Shown here one piece after another: positions 31,826-43,581 of a stretch of DNA of 64,000 nucleotides (its first letter is position 1; each line of letters opens with the position of its first letter). A model generated the notes under the pieces. It was not told the origin of the DNA and did not search any database. It saw only the letters and a list, made by a program, of their open reading frames with translations. Made by a program: the position numbers and the translations under genes. The DNA is taken from assembly GCA_000497835.1 (NCBI GenBank), contig KI547172.1:216215-280214 (forward strand), written 5' to 3'. Origin of the DNA: a gamma proteobacterium L18 (GTDB taxonomy: Bacteria > Pseudomonadota > Gammaproteobacteria > Pseudomonadales > Pseudomonadaceae).

Positions 31826-33196
31826 TCACTTCCCGATACAAAAACTCGAGAAGATCCGGCCCAGCAAGTCATCGGAGCTGAATGCACCGGTGATTTCCCC
31901 CAGCGAGTGTTGGGCCTGCCGCAGATCCTCTGCCAGCAGTTCACCGGCACCCGCCAGGGTCAGCTGTTCGCGACCATGTTCCAGCGCCTGGCTGGCGTGG
32001 TGCAGGGCATCCAGATGGCGGCGGCGGGCGCTGAAGCTGCTTTCAGCGGTCTGTTCATAACCCATGCAGGCTTTCAGGTGCTCGCGCAGCAAGTCCAGGC
32101 CCTGCCCTTCATCCTTGGCACTGAGGCTTATGGTCACGTGGCCATCGGCACTGGTGATCATATCCACAGGCTCACCGGTCAGGTCGGCCTTGTTGCGGAT
32201 CAGCGTGACCTTGGCCATTTCCGGGCGTGCTTCGAGGAATTCCGGCCACAGCGCAAATGGATCGTTGGCTTCCGGTGCCGAGGCGTCGACCACCAGCAAC
32301 ACCCGATCGGCCTCACCGATGGCCTTTAGGGCACGCTCCACACCAATCTTCTCCACCTGGTCCTCGGTATCGCGCAGGCCCGCAGTGTCCACAACGTGCA
32401 ACGGCATGCCATCGATGTGGATATGTTCGCGCAGGATATCCCGGGTGGTGCCGGCGATGTCGGTGACAATCGCGGCCTCGCGGCCCGCCAGCAGGTTGAG
32501 CAGGCTGGACTTGCCGGCATTCGGCCGGCCGGCGATGACCACGGTCATGCCGTCACGCAGCAACGCCCCCTGGCCGGCTTCACGCATCACTGTGGACAAG
32601 TTGTCCCGCACGTCGTCGAGCATGCTCAGCACATGGCCATCGGCGAGGAAGTCGATTTCCTCCTCGGGGAAGTCGATGGCCGCCTCCACGTAGATGCGCA
32701 AGGCGATCAATTTTTCCGTGAGGTTATCCACACGGCGGGAAAAAGCACCCTGCAAGGAACGCACGGCGTTGCGCGCCGCCTGTGCGGAACTGGCTTCGAT
32801 GAGGTCGGCGATCGCCTCGGCCTGGGCCAGGTCGAGCTTGTCGTTGAGGAAGGCCCGCTCGCTGAACTCACCCGGCCGTGCCAGGCGGCACCCCAATTCC
32901 AGGCAACGTTGCAGCAACATGTCCAGCACCACCGGGCCGCCGTGGCCCTGCAGTTCCAGCACATCTTCCCCGGTGAACGAGTTGGGCCCGGGGAAGTACA
33001 GGGCCAGGCCCTCATCAATCACATCGCCATCGGCGGTGCGCATCGGCCCGTAGTGGGCGTGGCGCGGGGTCAGCTGGCGCCCGGCAATGGCTTGCGCGGC
33101 AGCACCCGCCAATGGCCCGGAAATACGCACGATACCCACCCCGCCGCGGCCCTGGGCGGTGGCGATGGCGGCAATGGTTTCACGGGGACTGTTCAT
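31826..33196 (-). CDS. mnmE: tRNA modification GTPase MnmE
   Basis: The 456-aa GTPase has an N-terminal tetrahydrofolate-binding domain, a G domain with GRPNAGKSSLLN (G1) and DTAGLRDTEDQVE (G3), and the diagnostic C-terminal CIGK. It works with MnmG on wobble uridines. ATG 33196 (MNSPRETIAAIATAQGRGG) is the family start; the upstream frame is an extension. The gene carries a perfect DnaA box at 32724. Confidence 0.97.
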   Translation of the reverse strand: MNSPRETIAAIATAQGRGGVGIVRISGPLAGAAAQAIAGRQLTPRHAHYGPMRTADGDVIDEGLALYFPGPNSFTGEDVLELQGHGGPVVLDMLLQRCLELGCRLARPGEFSERAFLNDKLDLAQAEAIADLIEASSAQAARNAVRSLQGAFSRRVDNLTEKLIALRIYVEAAIDFPEEEIDFLADGHVLSMLDDVRDNLSTVMREAGQGALLRDGMTVVIAGRPNAGKSSLLNLLAGREAAIVTDIAGTTRDILREHIHIDGMPLHVVDTAGLRDTEDQVEKIGVERALKAIGEADRVLLVVDASAPEANDPFALWPEFLEARPEMAKVTLIRNKADLTGEPVDMITSADGHVTISLSAKDEGQGLDLLREHLKACMGYEQTAESSFSARRRHLDALHHASQALEHGREQLTLAGAGELLAEDLRQAQHSLGEITGAFSSDDLLGRIFSSFCIGK

Positions 33197-33227
33197 GATG
33201 CGGGCCTCAATAAATCGACAGATAGCA

Positions 33228-33251
33228 AAACGCCCCACGAATGGGGCGTTT
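33228..33251 (-). terminator. hairpin after yidC
   Basis: AAACGCCCCA-cgaa-TGGGGCGTTT is a perfect ten-base stem between the yidC stop and mnmE start. On the minus strand it ends in a short T-run, so it may be a weak terminator. A perfect DnaA box overlaps its end at 33250. Confidence 0.55.
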
Positions 33252-33277
33252 ATCCACAGGTTAGATGATCAACCTGT

Positions 33278-34963
33278 TCAGGCGGCAGCTTTCTTGCTTT
33301 TCGCCTCGATACCACGAGTGATGTACCACTGTTGCAGGATCGACAGGGTGTTGTTGGTCACCCAGTACATCACCAGACCTGCAGGGAACCACAGGAAGAA
33401 GAAGGTGAATACGATCGGCATCAGCTTCATCACCTTGGCCTGCATCGGATCCGGCGGTGTCGGGTTCAGACGCTGCTGGATGAACATGGTGGCGCCCATG
33501 ATGATCGGCAGGATGAAGAACGGGTCCTTGATCGACAGGTCGGTGATCCACAGCAGCCAAGGTGCCTGACGCATCTCGACGCTTTCCAGCAGTACCCAGT
33601 ACAGCGACAGGAAGACCGGCATCTGCACGACGATCGGCAGGCAGCCACCCAGCGGGTTGATCTTCTCTTTCTTGTACAGCTCCATCATCGCTTGGGACAG
33701 TTTCTGGCGGTCATCGCCGAACTGTTCCTTCAGCTGGGCCAGGCGCGGAGCAACGGCACGCATGCGTGCCATCGAACGGTAGCTGGCAGCCGACAGCGGG
33801 AAAAACAGCAGCTTGATCATCAAGGTCAGCACGATGATCGAGAAGCCCCAGTTACCCAGCAGCATGTGGATATGTTTCAGCAGCCAGAAGATCGGCTGGG
33901 CGATGAACCACAGAATGCCGTAGTCGACGGTCAGTTCCAGGCCAGGCGCCAGCTCCTTGAGCTTGTCCTGAACTTTTGGACCTGCGTACAGCACGGCGCT
34001 GGTTTCAACCTTGGCGCCAGGTGCGGCGGTCAGGGTCGGGCCAGTGAAGCCGATGATGTAGTTGCCGGCACTGTCCTTGCGGGTCGACATGGCGTTGTTG
34101 TCCGAATGGTTCGGAATCCACGCCGTGACGAAGTAGTGCTGCAGCCAGGCTACCCAACCGCCCTGAACGGTTTCTTTCAGGTTGCCCTTGTCGATATCTT
34201 TCATCGATATCTTTTTGTAGGGCTCGGCCGGGGTACCCAGGGCGGCGCCCAGGTAAGTCGCGGTACCGGTAGCGGTGCTGGACGACGGGTCGGCGCTGTT
34301 GTCACGCTTCAACTGCGCGAACAGGTTGCCCGACCAAGGCGTGGTGCCTTGGTTGTCGATCAGGTAGCTGACCTTGACGTCGTATTCGCCACGGTCGAGG
34401 GTGAAACGCTTGATGTAGTTGACGCCGTTGGACGAAAACTTCAGGTCAACGACCAGTTGGTTCTGACCGTCGGCCAGCTGGTAGCTCTTTTGTTCCGAGC
34501 TGTACAGCGGGCGACCGGTGGAACGCGAGTCCGGGCCGTCGGTGCCTACCAGGCCGCTTTGTGCCAGGTAAGTGCGCTCGCCGCCGTTGTCGAACAGCTG
34601 GAATGGCACGTCAGGACGATCCTGGCGGCGCGGGTATTCCGGCAGAGTCAACTGGGCGACGTCGCCCCCGTTAGGATCGATAGCCAGATCCAGGACATCG
34701 GTCTTGATTCGGATCAGGTTCTTGCTGCCGGCATCCGGGGCCAGGGTTGGCGCTGGAGCGTTGGCAGAAGGTGCGCTGGGTACGTCGGCACTCGCTTGAG
34801 CATTGTTACCCAGCGGGGCTTCGGGCAAATCCGATGCGCCAGTGTTGGTAGCAACATTCTGAGTCGGCAAGGCAGCCTGGCCATAGTCCTTGTTCCATTG
34901 CAGGACCATGGAGTAGGACACGACTGCCAGTGCGGCGATCAGGATCGTGCGTTTAATATCCAT
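33278..34963 (-). CDS. yidC: membrane protein insertase YidC
   Basis: The 561-aa insertase starts with a single membrane helix (MDIKRTILIAALAVVSYSMV). It has a large periplasmic domain to about residue 345 and then the conserved five-helix core (for example NWGFSIIVLTLMIKLLFFPL and GGCLPIVVQMPVFLSLYWVL). It inserts membrane proteins alone or with SecYEG, including subunits a and c of ATP synthase. The C terminus is basic. It follows yidD by two bases. Confidence 0.97.
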   Translation of the reverse strand: MDIKRTILIAALAVVSYSMVLQWNKDYGQAALPTQNVATNTGASDLPEAPLGNNAQASADVPSAPSANAPAPTLAPDAGSKNLIRIKTDVLDLAIDPNGGDVAQLTLPEYPRRQDRPDVPFQLFDNGGERTYLAQSGLVGTDGPDSRSTGRPLYSSEQKSYQLADGQNQLVVDLKFSSNGVNYIKRFTLDRGEYDVKVSYLIDNQGTTPWSGNLFAQLKRDNSADPSSSTATGTATYLGAALGTPAEPYKKISMKDIDKGNLKETVQGGWVAWLQHYFVTAWIPNHSDNNAMSTRKDSAGNYIIGFTGPTLTAAPGAKVETSAVLYAGPKVQDKLKELAPGLELTVDYGILWFIAQPIFWLLKHIHMLLGNWGFSIIVLTLMIKLLFFPLSAASYRSMARMRAVAPRLAQLKEQFGDDRQKLSQAMMELYKKEKINPLGGCLPIVVQMPVFLSLYWVLLESVEMRQAPWLLWITDLSIKDPFFILPIIMGATMFIQQRLNPTPPDPMQAKVMKLMPIVFTFFFLWFPAGLVMYWVTNNTLSILQQWYITRGIEAKSKKAAA

Positions 34964-34965
34964 GA

Positions 34966-35211
34966 TTACTCGGCTATCGAAGAATTACGGGGAGATGGGG
35001 CTGGCGGAACCCGGTCAAGACCACCGGCGTGCCAGGGATGGCAGCGACCCAGACGACGGAGGGTCAGCCAGCTGCCGCGTAGAAGGCCATGGGTTTCGAT
35101 GGCTTCCAGCGCGTAGCAGGAACAACTGGGGTAAAAACGACAGTGATTGCCCATCAGGGGGCTGATGGCATAGCGGTAAAACTGGATCGGAACGATGGCC
35201 AGTTTACGCAT
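34966..35211 (-). CDS. yidD: membrane protein insertion efficiency factor YidD
   Basis: The 81-aa protein has the family motif FYRYAISPLMGNHCRFYPSC near the N terminus and a third cysteine in SCYALEAIETHG. YidD is an amphipathic protein that aids insertion by YidC. It overlaps the rnpA 3' end by eight bases, as is usual for this locus. Confidence 0.95.
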   Translation of the reverse strand: MRKLAIVPIQFYRYAISPLMGNHCRFYPSCSCYALEAIETHGLLRGSWLTLRRLGRCHPWHAGGLDRVPPAPSPRNSSIAE

Positions 35212-35602
35212 TTTGACTGTCTACCCCTTCAGATTCGGTCTTTACAACTGGAGGCCGACTACGAGCGAGTCGTTTCCAGAGCTTGCCAAAATGCTGATGC
35301 AGTTCCGGGTTTTCTACGTCACCCAAACCTTTACGCGCGACGATGACGATGTCCCAGCCAACCAGGATGTCCTGGTGCAGACGGAACGAGTCACGCATCA
35401 AGCGTTTGAGTCGGTTGCGCTGAACGGAGAGCTTGACGCTCTTTTTGCCGATCACTAACCCCAGACGAGGGTGATCCAGCTCGTTTTCGCGCGCAAGGAG
35501 CAGCAGGTTTTTCCCTGGAACCTTGCCGGTTGGGGAGTCAAAGACCGCTTTGAAGTGTCGGGCTGTCAGAAGACGCTTTTCCCGACTGTAGTCCTGACTC
35601 AC
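35204..35602 (-). CDS. rnpA: ribonuclease P protein component
   Basis: RnpA binds the RNase P RNA and helps mature tRNA 5' ends. The RNR signature is in SVQRNRLKRLMRDSFR, preceded by LGLVIGKKSVK. The frame is open far upstream and overlaps rpmH, but the GTG at 35602 (MSQDYSREKRLLTARHFKAV) matches the usual start and gives about 132 aa. The ribosome-binding site is poor, and it lies 16 bases after the rpmH stop. Confidence 0.92.
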   Translation of the reverse strand: MSQDYSREKRLLTARHFKAVFDSPTGKVPGKNLLLLARENELDHPRLGLVIGKKSVKLSVQRNRLKRLMRDSFRLHQDILVGWDIVIVARKGLGDVENPELHQHFGKLWKRLARSRPPVVKTESEGVDSQNA

Positions 35603-35618
35603 CCCCAGTGCCGAGTGA

Positions 35619-35753
35619 TCAAACTGCCAGGCGCGCACGGCCTTTGGCACGGCGACGCGACAGAACGGCACGGCCGTTTTTGGTGGCCATGCGAGCACGG
35701 AAGCCGTGGGTGCGGGCGCGTTTGATGGTGCTGGGTTGGAAAGTACGTTTCAT
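35619..35753 (-). CDS. rpmH: 50S ribosomal protein L34
   Basis: The 44-aa basic protein starts MKRTFQPSTIKRARTHGF and ends in RLAV. Translation of the minus strand from the ATG at 35753 gives the complete L34 with a TGA at 35619-35621. It is the first gene of the rpmH-rnpA-yidD-yidC-mnmE run and borders oriC. Confidence 0.97.
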   Translation of the reverse strand: MKRTFQPSTIKRARTHGFRARMATKNGRAVLSRRRAKGRARLAV

Positions 35754-35894
35754 GGCGTGTTACCTGGTTCGTCCACAACGGGCCGGAATGGTCCCCGTTT
35801 TAAGAGACCGGCGATTCTAGTGAAAGCAAGCCCTCAGGTCAATTTCCAACCAGCTTTTCCTTTACATGGGCATGACCGTTGGTCTGACCGGACA

Positions 35895-36249
35895 AACCTG
35901 CGGAAAATATAGAAATAGAGAAGGACCTTATTTAAAGCTTTTCTGAAGAACTTATAGATCTTAGCAAGGCCCCCTTCTGTGGATAACCACTCGCAGGCCT
36001 TTGTTTCCGTGATGTACAGCGATCGGTAACCCTGTCGAGAAACGGTGCTGCGGCTGTGCCAAGACCTCGGAAAAGCTGTGCATGAAATGGCCACTTATAC
36101 ACAGGCCAGTTATGCACAGATTTCGACCCCCAGTTGTGCAGAGTGCTCAATGGCGGTTATCCACAGAGTTTATTCACAGCCCTCTCCGGTATTTTTTTCT
36201 ACGTAAGGTGCTGATTCGCCTTTATCTGCACACCCCTGCATGTGGATAA
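35895..36249 (+). other. oriC: chromosomal replication origin oriC
   Basis: The non-coding gap between rpmH and dnaA holds an AT-rich block (about 35901-35945) that suits duplex opening. It is followed by DnaA boxes TGTGGATAA (35978), TTATACACA (36095), TTATGCACA (36110), TTATCCACA (36157), TTATTCACA (36170) and TGTGGATAA (36241). Weaker matches lie between them. Pseudomonas origins map to this rpmH-dnaA interval. Confidence 0.92.
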
Positions 36250-36271
36250 GTGTGCTCGGCATCGGTACAAT
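36241..36271 (+). promoter_or_regulatory. possible dnaA promoter with DnaA box
   Basis: TACAAT at 36266-36271 is a plausible -10 element. The region where a -35 would sit is covered by the perfect DnaA box at 36241-36249, which would allow autoregulation by DnaA. No good -35 hexamer is evident. Confidence 0.35.
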
Positions 36272-36316
36272 GGGGATCGTTTTTTGCCTCTCCGGCTTTC
36301 AACTCAGGGGATATCC

Positions 36317-37837
36317 GTGTCAGTGGAACTTTGGCAGCAGTGCGTGGAGCTTCTGCGCGATGAACTGCCTGCCCAGCAATTCAACACCTGGATCCGTCCG
36401 CTACAGGTCGAAGCCGAAGGCGACGAGTTGCGTGTGTATGCGCCCAATCGCTTTGTGCTGGACTGGGTCAATGAAAAGTACCTGGGTCGCCTGCTTGAAC
36501 TGCTGGCCGAGCACGGCAGCGGAATCGCGCCTGCTCTTTCCTTATTAATAGGTAGCCGCCGCAGCTCGGCGCCACGTGCCGCACCCAATGCGCCACTGGC
36601 CGCCGCCGTTGCCGCGTCCCAGGCCCAGGCCGCCCAGCAGCAGCCGGCACCTGTGGCTGCGCCTGCACCCGAACCGGCAGCAGCGACGTCCACCGTGGCC
36701 GAGGCCAGCGAAGAACCTTCGCGTGACAGCTTCGACTCCATGGCGGGTGCTGCCTCCCAGCAAGCACCGGCGCGCACCGAACAACGCAATGTGCAGGTCG
36801 AGGGTGCGCTCAAGCACACCAGCTACCTGAACCGGACGTTCACCTTCGAAAACTTCGTCGAAGGTAAATCCAACCAGCTCGCCCGTGCGGCGGCCTGGCA
36901 GGTGGCCGACAACCCCAAGCATGGCTACAACCCACTCTTCCTTTATGGTGGCGTTGGCCTGGGTAAGACTCACTTGATGCACGCTGTGGGTAACCACCTG
37001 CTCAAGAAGAATCCCAATGCCAAGGTTGTGTACCTGCACTCCGAGCGTTTCGTCGCCGACATGGTCAAGGCTTTGCAACTGAACGCGATCAACGAATTCA
37101 AGCGCTTCTACCGTTCGGTGGATGCGTTGCTCATCGATGACATTCAGTTCTTCGCCCGCAAGGAGCGTTCCCAGGAAGAGTTCTTCCACACCTTCAACGC
37201 CCTGCTCGAAGGCGGCCAGCAGGTGATCCTCACCAGCGACCGTTATCCGAAGGAAATCGAAGGCCTGGAAGAGCGTCTCAAGTCGCGCTTTGGCTGGGGC
37301 TTGACGGTAGCCGTCGAGCCACCGGAACTGGAAACCCGTGTTGCCATTCTGATGAAGAAGGCAGACCAGGCGAAGGTAGAGCTGCCGCATGACGCAGCGT
37401 TCTTCATCGCCCAGCGCATCCGTTCCAACGTGCGTGAGCTGGAAGGTGCGCTCAAGCGCGTCATCGCCCACTCGCACTTCATGGGGCGTGACATCACCAT
37501 CGAGCTGATTCGCGAATCGCTCAAGGACTTGCTGGCGCTGCAAGATAAACTGGTCAGTGTGGATAACATCCAGCGTACGGTGGCCGAGTACTACAAGATC
37601 AAGATTTCCGATCTGCTGTCCAAGCGTCGCTCGCGTTCGGTGGCTCGCCCACGTCAGGTGGCCATGGCCTTGTCCAAGGAACTGACCAACCACAGCCTGC
37701 CGGAAATCGGCGATGTGTTCGGCGGCCGCGACCACACCACGGTGTTGCACGCTTGCCGCAAGATCAACGAACTCAAGGAATCCGACGCGGATATCCGCGA
37801 GGACTACAAGAACCTGCTGCGGACGCTGACTACTTGA
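36317..37837 (+). CDS. dnaA: chromosomal replication initiator DnaA
   Basis: The 506-aa initiator starts at GTG 36317 (MSVELWQQCVELLRDELPA) with AGGGGAT upstream. Domain I is at 1-90, followed by a long Ala/Pro/Gln-rich linker (about 95-175). The AAA+ domain has GGVGLGKTHL and LLIDDIQFF, and the C-terminal DNA-binding domain has RPRQVAMALSKEL and GGRDHTTVLHA. It binds the boxes in oriC and opens the AT-rich block. A perfect DnaA box lies in the gene at 37558. Confidence 0.98.
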   Translation: MSVELWQQCVELLRDELPAQQFNTWIRPLQVEAEGDELRVYAPNRFVLDWVNEKYLGRLLELLAEHGSGIAPALSLLIGSRRSSAPRAAPNAPLAAAVAASQAQAAQQQPAPVAAPAPEPAAATSTVAEASEEPSRDSFDSMAGAASQQAPARTEQRNVQVEGALKHTSYLNRTFTFENFVEGKSNQLARAAAWQVADNPKHGYNPLFLYGGVGLGKTHLMHAVGNHLLKKNPNAKVVYLHSERFVADMVKALQLNAINEFKRFYRSVDALLIDDIQFFARKERSQEEFFHTFNALLEGGQQVILTSDRYPKEIEGLEERLKSRFGWGLTVAVEPPELETRVAILMKKADQAKVELPHDAAFFIAQRIRSNVRELEGALKRVIAHSHFMGRDITIELIRESLKDLLALQDKLVSVDNIQRTVAEYYKIKISDLLSKRRSRSVARPRQVAMALSKELTNHSLPEIGDVFGGRDHTTVLHACRKINELKESDADIREDYKNLLRTLTT

Positions 37838-37876
37838 TGAACGTCAGCGCAGCTTATTAAGGCAAGGGACTAGACC

Positions 37877-38980
37877 ATGCATTTCACCATTCAACGCGAA
37901 GCCCTGTTGAAACCCCTGCAACTGGTCGCGGGCGTCGTCGAGCGCCGCCAGACCTTGCCGGTATTGTCCAACGTGCTCCTGGTTGTCGAAGGCCAGCAAC
38001 TTTCGCTGACCGGTACCGACCTTGAGGTCGAGCTGGTTGGCCGCGTGCAACTGGAAGAGCCTGCAGAGCAGGGCGAAATCACCGTGCCTGCGCGCAAGCT
38101 GATGGATATCTGCAAAAGCCTGCCAAACGACGCGCTCATCGACATCAAGGTCGATGAGCAGAAGCTGGTGGTCAAGGCCGGTCGCAGCCGTTTCACCCTG
38201 TCGACCCTGCCAGCCAACGACTTCCCGACTGTTGAAGAAGGCCCGGGTTCGCTGACCTGCAGCCTGGAGCAAAGTCGCCTGCGCCGCCTGATCGAGCGCA
38301 CCAGCTTCGCCATGGCCCAGCAGGACGTGCGTTACTACCTCAACGGCATGCTGCTGGAAGTGTCCAACGGCCTGATGCGCGCCGTGGCCACCGACGGTCA
38401 CCGTCTGGCCATGTGCTCGATGAAAGCCGACATCACCCATGACGGTCGTCACCAGGTGATCGTGCCGCGTAAAGGTATCCTGGAGCTGGCGCGCCTGCTG
38501 ACCGAACCGGATGGCACCGTGAGCATCGTCCTGGGCCAGCACCACATCCGTGCTACCACCGGCGAGTTCACCTTCACCTCCAAGCTGGTCGACGGCAAGT
38601 TCCCTGACTACGAGCGCGTCCTGCCCAAAGGTGGCGACAAGCTGGTATTGGGTGATCGCCAGGCACTGCGTGAAGCCTTCAGCCGTACCGCTATCCTGTC
38701 CAACGAAAAGTACCGTGGTATCCGTCTGCAACTGGCCGCTGGCCAATTGAAGATTCAGGCCAACAACCCTGAACAGGAAGAAGCGGAAGAAGAAGTGGGC
38801 GTGGACTACAACGGTGGCTCGCTGGAAATCGGCTTCAACGTCAGCTACCTGCTGGACGTGCTGGGCGTGATGACCACTGAACAGGTTCGCCTGATTCTGT
38901 CTGACTCCAACAGCAGCGCCCTGGTGCAAGAATCCGACAACGACGATTCCGCGTATGTCGTCATGCCGATGCGCCTGTAA
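37877..38980 (+). CDS. dnaN: DNA polymerase III beta sliding clamp
   Basis: The 367-aa protein has three repeated clamp folds, starts MHFTIQREALLKPLQLVAG and ends VVMPMRL, as is typical of beta clamps. It encircles DNA and tethers polymerase III. It is 39 bases after dnaA in the standard order. Confidence 0.98.
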   Translation: MHFTIQREALLKPLQLVAGVVERRQTLPVLSNVLLVVEGQQLSLTGTDLEVELVGRVQLEEPAEQGEITVPARKLMDICKSLPNDALIDIKVDEQKLVVKAGRSRFTLSTLPANDFPTVEEGPGSLTCSLEQSRLRRLIERTSFAMAQQDVRYYLNGMLLEVSNGLMRAVATDGHRLAMCSMKADITHDGRHQVIVPRKGILELARLLTEPDGTVSIVLGQHHIRATTGEFTFTSKLVDGKFPDYERVLPKGGDKLVLGDRQALREAFSRTAILSNEKYRGIRLQLAAGQLKIQANNPEQEEAEEEVGVDYNGGSLEIGFNVSYLLDVLGVMTTEQVRLILSDSNSSALVQESDNDDSAYVVMPMRL

Positions 38981-38999
38981 CTTGCCCAGCAGACTCTAG

Positions 39000-40103
39000 A
39001 TGTCCCTCAGTCGTGTCTCTGTCACCGCGGTGCGTAACCTGCACCCGGTGACCTTCTCCCCCTCCCCCCGCATCAACATCCTGTACGGCACCAACGGCAG
39101 TGGAAAGACCAGCGTGCTGGAAGCTATCCACTTGCTGGGGCTGGCGCGTTCGTTCCGCAGCACTCGCCTGCTGCCGGTCATCCAGTACGAGCAAGGTGCT
39201 TGCACGGTGTTCGGCCAGGTTGAATTGAACGAAGGCGGCCACGCCGCGCTGGGTGTGTCGCGGGAGCGGCAAGGCGACTTCACTATTCGGATCGACGGGC
39301 AGAATGCTCGCAGCGCAGCGCAACTGGCGGAAATTCTGCCGCTGCAACTGATCAACCCGGACAGTTTCCGCTTGCTGGAAGGGGCTCCGAAAATTCGCCG
39401 GCAGTTCCTTGATTGGGGCGTGTTCCACGTGGAACCTCGCTTCATGGCCACCTGGCAACGGCTGCAGAAGGCCCTGAAGCAGCGAAACTCATGGCTGCGG
39501 CGTGGTACACTTGACGCAGCTTCGCAAGCAGCATGGGACCGGGAGTTATGCCTGGCCAGTGCCGAAATTGATGAGTACCGTCGGGCCTATATCAAGGCGT
39601 TGAAGCCGGTGTTTGAGCAGACCCTCAGCGAGCTCCTCGAGCTGGAAGGTTTGACCCTCAGTTACTATCGCGGCTGGGATAAGGAGCGGGACCTCTCCGA
39701 GGTGCTCGGCACTTCCCTGCTACGTGATCAACAGATGGGCCATACCCAGGCTGGACCGCAACGCGCTGACCTGCGGTTGCGACTGGGTGCCCACAACGCT
39801 GCGGATATCCTTTCCCGGGGCCAGCAAAAGCTGGTGGTGTGCGCATTGCGCATTGCCCAAGGGCACCTGGTCAGCCAGGCACGACGCGGCCAATGTATTT
39901 ATCTTGTGGACGACTTGCCGTCAGAACTCGACGAGCAACACCGCCGCGCACTTTGCCGCTTGCTAGAAGAATTACGCTGCCAGGTTTTCATTACCTGTGT
40001 AGATCACGAATTATTGAGGGAAGGCTGGCAGACGGAAACGCCAGTCGCTTTGTTCCACGTGGAACAGGGCCGTATCACCCAGACCCACGACCATCGGGAG
40101 TGA
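39000..40103 (+). CDS. recF: recombination mediator RecF
   Basis: The 367-aa SMC-like ATPase has Walker A YGTNGSGKTSVLEAIH near the N terminus, the signature ILSRGQQKLVVCAL and Walker B-like IYLVDDLPSELDE. It loads RecA on gapped DNA. Two parS sites are embedded in the coding sequence at 39421 and 40051. Confidence 0.97.
   Translation: MSLSRVSVTAVRNLHPVTFSPSPRINILYGTNGSGKTSVLEAIHLLGLARSFRSTRLLPVIQYEQGACTVFGQVELNEGGHAALGVSRERQGDFTIRIDGQNARSAAQLAEILPLQLINPDSFRLLEGAPKIRRQFLDWGVFHVEPRFMATWQRLQKALKQRNSWLRRGTLDAASQAAWDRELCLASAEIDEYRRAYIKALKPVFEQTLSELLELEGLTLSYYRGWDKERDLSEVLGTSLLRDQQMGHTQAGPQRADLRLRLGAHNAADILSRGQQKLVVCALRIAQGHLVSQARRGQCIYLVDDLPSELDEQHRRALCRLLEELRCQVFITCVDHELLREGWQTETPVALFHVEQGRITQTHDHRE
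39421..39436. promoter_or_regulatory. parS: parS site
   Basis: TGTTCCACGTGGAACC differs from the palindromic Pseudomonas parS consensus at its last base. It lies within recF, about 3.3 kb from oriC. ParB binds here to start partition-complex assembly. Confidence 0.9.
40051..40066. promoter_or_regulatory. parS: parS site
   Basis: TGTTCCACGTGGAACA is a perfect 16-base palindrome identical to the Pseudomonas parS consensus. It lies near the 3' end of recF, 630 bases from the first site. Confidence 0.95.
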
Positions 40104-40107
40104 AGGC

Positions 40108-42525
<2,418 letters not shown>

Positions 42526-42585
42526 TCCCGGTTAGTAGGCACATCAAATGTCACAAATGAGTGATCCCTAATCGCTCGATGATAG

Positions 42586-42619
42586 AAACCCCGGCCCTTG
42601 CGCCGGGGTTTTTTATTTT
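42586..42619 (+). terminator. rho-independent terminator after gyrB
   Basis: CCCCGGC-ccttgc-GCCGGGG is followed by TTTTTTATTTT. It ends the dnaA-dnaN-recF-gyrB run. Confidence 0.9.
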
Positions 42620-42687
42620 AGAATCAGTATCTCTTGCGAGGGCAATAGTGCTCAGCGGCACCCGTTAGATCACCGAGGGGCAGGCAC

Positions 42688-43548
42688 ATGAAGGATCAAC
42701 ATCAGTCGTTCGAGCAACACCGGCAGGTTGCCGAAGATGGCTCGGAATATTGGTCTGCCAGGACCTTATCGAAGCTGCTGGACTACTCAGAGTTTCGTCA
42801 CTTTCAGGCAGTGCTGGCGCGTGCCCGAGATGCTTGCAGAAATAGTGATCAGGACGTTGAGGACCATTTCGAGGACATCCTCGTATTGGTGCCTATTGGC
42901 TCAGGTGCGCGACGTGAGGTCCGTGATATCAGACTATCGCGTTACGCCTGCTATCTGGTTGTTCAAAATGGCGATCCGGCGAAGCCGGTGATTGCTGCGG
43001 GGCAAACCTACTTTGCCGTGCAGACCCGGCGGCAGGAGTTAGCAGATGATGTGGGCTTTCAGCAACTCAAGGAGGACCAGAAACGTCTACTGCTGCGCAA
43101 TGAGTTGAAGGAGCACAACAAGCAATTGGTAGAAGTTGCTCAATTGGCTGGGGTTGAAACGTGCCTGGATTTTGCGATTTTCCAGAACCACGGCTATCAA
43201 GGACTTTACGGCGGCCTTGATCAAAAAGCCATACACCGGCGCAAAGGGCTCAAGAAAAGTCAGCGGATTCTAGATCATATGGGGTCTACGGAGCTGGCCG
43301 CCAACTTGTTTCGAGCAACGCAAACGGAAGAAAAACTTCGTCGCGATGAGGTGAGGGGAAAGCTGCATGCTAACCAAGTGCACCTCGAAGTCGGCAGGAA
43401 GGTCCGTGAGACGATTTCGGATTTGGGAGGTACCATGCCGGAGGACTTGCCTACACCTGTCAGCAGCATCAAGCAGCTGCAGGCCTCTGAGAAAAAAATC
43501 GACCTTAGTCTCGAAGCTGGCCTGACGCTGCAGATATCTAGCGAGTGA
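42688..43548 (+). CDS. dinD: DinD-like DNA-damage-inducible protein
   Basis: The 286-aa protein has a BRO-N-like N-terminal domain (EYWSARTLSKLLDYSEFRHF, RDIRLSRYACYLVVQNGDP) and a helical C-terminal half, as in E. coli DinD, which inhibits RecA filaments and is SOS-induced. No LexA box (CTGTN8ACAG) is visible upstream, so regulation may differ. It has its own ribosome-binding site (GAGGGG) and sits alone after the gyrB terminator. Its sporadic place here suggests acquisition. Confidence 0.85.
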   Translation: MKDQHQSFEQHRQVAEDGSEYWSARTLSKLLDYSEFRHFQAVLARARDACRNSDQDVEDHFEDILVLVPIGSGARREVRDIRLSRYACYLVVQNGDPAKPVIAAGQTYFAVQTRRQELADDVGFQQLKEDQKRLLLRNELKEHNKQLVEVAQLAGVETCLDFAIFQNHGYQGLYGGLDQKAIHRRKGLKKSQRILDHMGSTELAANLFRATQTEEKLRRDEVRGKLHANQVHLEVGRKVRETISDLGGTMPEDLPTPVSSIKQLQASEKKIDLSLEAGLTLQISSE

Positions 43549-43581
43549 TAGGGCCAGCGCAGCCTGCGGCTGCGGCTACGG

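Noticed and set aside
42526..42687. LexA box upstream of dinD
   Set aside because: I searched by eye for CTG-N10-CAG and found no convincing match.
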